From the NCBI RefSeq assembly GCF_003351025.1, contig NZ_QPCG01000004.1:186001-250000 (forward strand): 64,000 bases of DNA, given 5' to 3'. A program made the translations under genes and the position numbers. Source of the DNA: Mucilaginibacter endophyticus (lineage in GTDB: Bacteria; Bacteroidota; Bacteroidia; Sphingobacteriales; Sphingobacteriaceae). Positions 61,254 to 64,000 of this stretch are shown here, piece after piece. The notes beneath the pieces are model-generated. The model made no database searches, was not told where the DNA came from, and was given only the letters and a program-made list of their open reading frames with translations. Within the stretch, counting starts at the first letter, position 1. The number at the start of each line of letters is the position of its first letter.

Positions 61254-61895
61254 TTAACGGGCTTCTTCTAATGTATCAGGCACAGCATTCTCATCCTCTT
61301 CCTGTGCTTGCGGATCTTCCTTAAACACACGGATGGTTTTAATATACCTACGCTGGTACCTGTCGTTCATGGCGGTTATTGTAACGCCGTTCTCATCGCC
61401 AGAGGTTGAGTGGATAAATTCCAACGGCTCGCCGGGTTGTGATATAACTATACCTATATGCCCTGCGCTGTGGTAATTGTGGCTGCGGGTACCGGTGAAT
61501 AATATCAGGTCGCCAAATTTGGCATCTTTAATATTAATTCCCTTAACCGGCGCAAAATCTGAAGAGCTGCGGGGAATGGAAATACCAAAATGAGTAAAAA
61601 CATAATTCACAAAACCCGAGCAATCAAAACCCCGTTCGGGATTGCTTGAACCGTACCTGTAGCGGATACCTTTTAGTGTTTGAGCAAATTCAACCAGTTC
61701 ATCGGGTGTGGTTTCGCCTGTTTCGTAATTAGTTTCAATTTCAGCGTAATGATGCCTTAACCTGGTGTGGCTGTGCAATTTGGCTGCTTTATTTGCTTTA
61801 TGTTTTTTTGATGCATGAAGTACGGCAGGCTTTACCGGCTTCATAAGTGATAGACAAGCTACAAGGAGGAGTTTGGAACCAATTACAAAATGCAT
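61254..61895 (-). CDS. NlpC/P60-family cysteine peptidase, exported
   Basis: A 213-residue cell-wall peptidase. The N-terminus is a signal-like hydrophobic stretch followed by a basic His/Lys-rich linker (to about 55). The C40 domain has the catalytic Cys92 in RGFDCSGFVNYV, the histidine in AGHIGIVIS and the third residue in FIHSTS. It would cleave the peptide cross-links of peptidoglycan. The C-terminal 20 residues are acidic and look disordered. It converges on the sigma-factor operon. The ATG at 61895 is followed by a plausible signal. Confidence 0.9.
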   Translation of the reverse strand: MHFVIGSKLLLVACLSLMKPVKPAVLHASKKHKANKAAKLHSHTRLRHHYAEIETNYETGETTPDELVEFAQTLKGIRYRYGSSNPERGFDCSGFVNYVFTHFGISIPRSSSDFAPVKGINIKDAKFGDLILFTGTRSHNYHSAGHIGIVISQPGEPLEFIHSTSGDENGVTITAMNDRYQRRYIKTIRVFKEDPQAQEEDENAVPDTLEEAR

Positions 61896-62071
61896 GTTGT
61901 AATGATAGGTAAAAAATTCCGGGGATAGTAATCAAATTGTAAAAAAGATGGTGGAGGTATGATACTATTATTTCATTTCCTTGATCAAAAGGATCAAATT
62001 GTGTGTTAAAATAACAATTATTAAAATCATTGCTTATTTTAGTACTGCTAATCCAATTGTAGTACCCAACC

Positions 62072-64000
62072 ATGATAACCACAAAAATACCACATCGTTT
62101 TTTAACGCTGTTTTTAATATTAATTTGCCTTTATACTTCCCTTCAGGCGCAAAGCCAATCTACTCTGCATTCGTTTAAACTGCAACAGGTTACGCTTTTA
62201 CCCGGCGTGTTCAAAGATGCTCAGTTAACCGATAAAAAGTATATCCTGGCCTTAGATCCAGATCGCTTATTGGCCCCATATTTAACCGAAGCCGGGTTTA
62301 AGCCGAAAAAGAAAAGCTATGCAAACTGGGAAAACACCGGCCTGGACGGGCACATAGGTGGTCATTACTTATCGGCCCTCTCGTTCATGTATGCCTCTAC
62401 TCACGATGCTGAACTGAACCGCAGGTTAGACTATATGCTGGCCGAATTGAAACGTTGCCAGGATAAAATAGGAAGCGGCTACCTTGGTGGTACACCCGGA
62501 GGCACTGCCATGTGGAAGGATATTGCCGCCGGCAAAATTGAAGCTGATACCTTCGCCCTGAATAAAAAATGGGTACCGCTTTACAACATCCACAAGCTTT
62601 TTGCTGGCCTGAGGGATGCCTATACCATTGCCGGAAAAGCCGAGGCTAAAACAATACTGATTCGTCTTACAGATTATATTTATGGCGTTTCCTTAAAATT
62701 GAGTGATCAGCAGATCCAGACCATGCTTATTTCGGAACAAGGTGGCCTAAACGAAGTTTTTGCCGATGTATCGGTTATAACGGGTCAGGATAAATACCTC
62801 AATCTGGCCCGGAGGTTCTCGCATAAAGAGATCTTAAACCCGTTGATCCAGGGTCATGATGAACTTAACGGGTTACACGCCAATATGCAAATCCCAAAGG
62901 CGGTCGGGTTTCAACGCATTTCAGAAGTTGGCGGCGACGCGGATTATGGCAAGGCAGCACAGTTTTTCTGGGAAACAGTGACCAATAACCGTTCGGTTGT
63001 AATAGGTGGCAACAGTGTTAATGAGCATTTTAACCCGACGGGTAATTTTACAAAAATGATAACAGACATAGCCGGGCCCGAAACCTGCAACTCCTACAAT
63101 ATGCTCAAATTAACCCGTCATCTTTTTGAACATTCTGTAGATGTTAAATACATGGACTTTTACGAACGGGTTTTATACAACCATATTCTTTCGAGCCAGC
63201 ACCCTGGCCATGGCGGGTTTGTTTATTATACATCTATGCGTCCGCGCCATTATCGCGTTTACTCGCAGCCACAGGTTGATATGTGGTGCTGTGTAGGTTC
63301 GGGTATGGAAAACCATGGTAAATACGGCGAGCTTATCTACAGCTATCAGCAAAAAAACATTTATGTAAACCTATTTATTGCCTCCCGCTTAAACTGGGCG
63401 GCGCAAGGGTTGATCCTTTCACAACAAACCCAATTCCCGGATAAGGAGACCACCAAGCTTATCGTTGAAGCGGTAAAACCGGGCAAGTTTGATATTAACA
63501 TCCGCTACCCGCATTGGGTAAAAGCGGGTAAGCTGCAAATTAGGATCAATGGTGCCAACGTACCTGTTGATGCTCAGCCAGGCTCCTACGTGAAGCTTAA
63601 CCGTGCCTGGAAAAAAGGCGATGCCATAGAAGTACGCTTACCCATGGAGCTGAGTACCGAAGCATTACCAGATAGCTCTCACTATATAGCTTTTTTGAAC
63701 GGACCCATTGTACTGGCGGCCAAAACGGATACAACAGATCTGGATAATTTACTTGCCGACGGCGATCAGTTTGGTGGCTATCGTGCGCGGGGGAAAGTGT
63801 ACCCATTAAACGAAGCTCCTGTAATAACCGGCAACCTTACTGATGTAGATAAGTACCTGAAACCGGTTGCCGGTAAGTCTCAGACTTTTGTTGCCCCGGA
63901 GTTGCTCAGTCCTGCCAAGTTTAAAAACCTGGAGCTTATCCCTTTTTACAAACTACATGATGCCCGTTATATGATTTACTGGCATGAGGGTAATCTGAAA
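62072..64000 (+). CDS. GH127-type beta-L-arabinofuranosidase-like enzyme (partial)
   Basis: The 643 visible residues run off the window end. After a signal peptide (to about residue 28, LQAQS) comes an (alpha/alpha)6 barrel: GLDGHIGGHYLSALSFMYAS, GGLNEVFADVSVITG, and the zinc-cysteine catalytic region with Cys339 in GPETCNSYNML and Cys406-Cys407 in MWCCVGSGMENHG. In the family the zinc-bound cysteine acts as nucleophile for arabinofuranose removal from plant glycans. C-terminal beta domains follow from about residue 420. It fits the plant-polysaccharide lifestyle suggested by the other glycosidases. The ATG at 62072 opens the signal peptide. Confidence 0.92.
   Translation, partial: MITTKIPHRFLTLFLILICLYTSLQAQSQSTLHSFKLQQVTLLPGVFKDAQLTDKKYILALDPDRLLAPYLTEAGFKPKKKSYANWENTGLDGHIGGHYLSALSFMYASTHDAELNRRLDYMLAELKRCQDKIGSGYLGGTPGGTAMWKDIAAGKIEADTFALNKKWVPLYNIHKLFAGLRDAYTIAGKAEAKTILIRLTDYIYGVSLKLSDQQIQTMLISEQGGLNEVFADVSVITGQDKYLNLARRFSHKEILNPLIQGHDELNGLHANMQIPKAVGFQRISEVGGDADYGKAAQFFWETVTNNRSVVIGGNSVNEHFNPTGNFTKMITDIAGPETCNSYNMLKLTRHLFEHSVDVKYMDFYERVLYNHILSSQHPGHGGFVYYTSMRPRHYRVYSQPQVDMWCCVGSGMENHGKYGELIYSYQQKNIYVNLFIASRLNWAAQGLILSQQTQFPDKETTKLIVEAVKPGKFDINIRYPHWVKAGKLQIRINGANVPVDAQPGSYVKLNRAWKKGDAIEVRLPMELSTEALPDSSHYIAFLNGPIVLAAKTDTTDLDNLLADGDQFGGYRARGKVYPLNEAPVITGNLTDVDKYLKPVAGKSQTFVAPELLSPAKFKNLELIPFYKLHDARYMIYWHEGNLK

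Overview
The window looks like a chromosomal segment of a Bacteroidota bacterium, most likely a Sphingobacteriaceae member close to Mucilaginibacter or Pedobacter. The evidence is a complete Bat operon, Bacteroidota-type promoters (TTG, about 17-21 nt, then TAnnTTTG) with few Shine-Dalgarno sites, many secreted hydrolases, a SusC-like/TonB-type barrel with an ECF sigma factor, large FtsX permeases, and many palindromic intergenic repeats. I infer the lineage from gene content; no search was run.

Layout. 1-921: 5' part of an acyl-CoA dehydrogenase gene with a perfect 20-bp palindrome before its start. 1328-6075: a small Xre regulator and two tandem M13 metallopeptidases. 6668-9562: an SNF2 helicase. 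9985-18415: moxR, DUF58, a DUF4381-like gene and batA-batE, all in one direction with short gaps or 4-nt overlaps. 18488-18699: six hairpins packed into about 210 bp. 18718-22846 (minus): PfkB kinase, glycosyltransferase, phosphodiesterase and glutamyl-Q tRNA(Asp) synthetase. 23093-26554: two divergent SDR oxidoreductases, an AraC regulator and a SMUG2-like glycosylase. 26790-33189: nucleoside hydrolase, GH35-like and GH13 glycosidases and an outer-membrane barrel. 33279-34130: an AT-rich DUF3800 gene.

35141-39662 is a BlaI / M56 peptidase / S41 peptidase operon with three BlaI-like operators. The M56 protein carries a long array of 29-residue repeats. 39734-45830 (minus) holds a small secreted protein, a CRTAC1-type repeat protein, an unknown small protein and two membrane acyltransferases. 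45974-47899: a PAS protein with a histidine-kinase-like tail but no ATPase domain, and a large unknown protein. 48125-54254: two divergent FtsX permeases, one of which carries a membrane AraC regulator at its N-terminus in a single reading frame.

54612-56185 is a broken type I restriction locus. An hsdR start with a frameshift is joined in frame to the 3' part of hsdM. It lies next to an initiator tRNA-fMet gene. 57176-61154 holds a TonB-type barrel, a small membrane protein and, divergently, an ECF sigma factor with a probable anti-sigma partner. The divergent promoter region is a mirror image: the same -35 and -10 words with the same 15-nt spacer on both strands. 61254-64000: an NlpC/P60 peptidase and a partial GH127 enzyme.

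The most notable items are the hsdR-hsdM deletion chimera, the AraC-FtsX fusion, the mirror-image ECF promoter, the hairpin cluster and the M56 repeat array. I did not find a complete new defence or mobile system.
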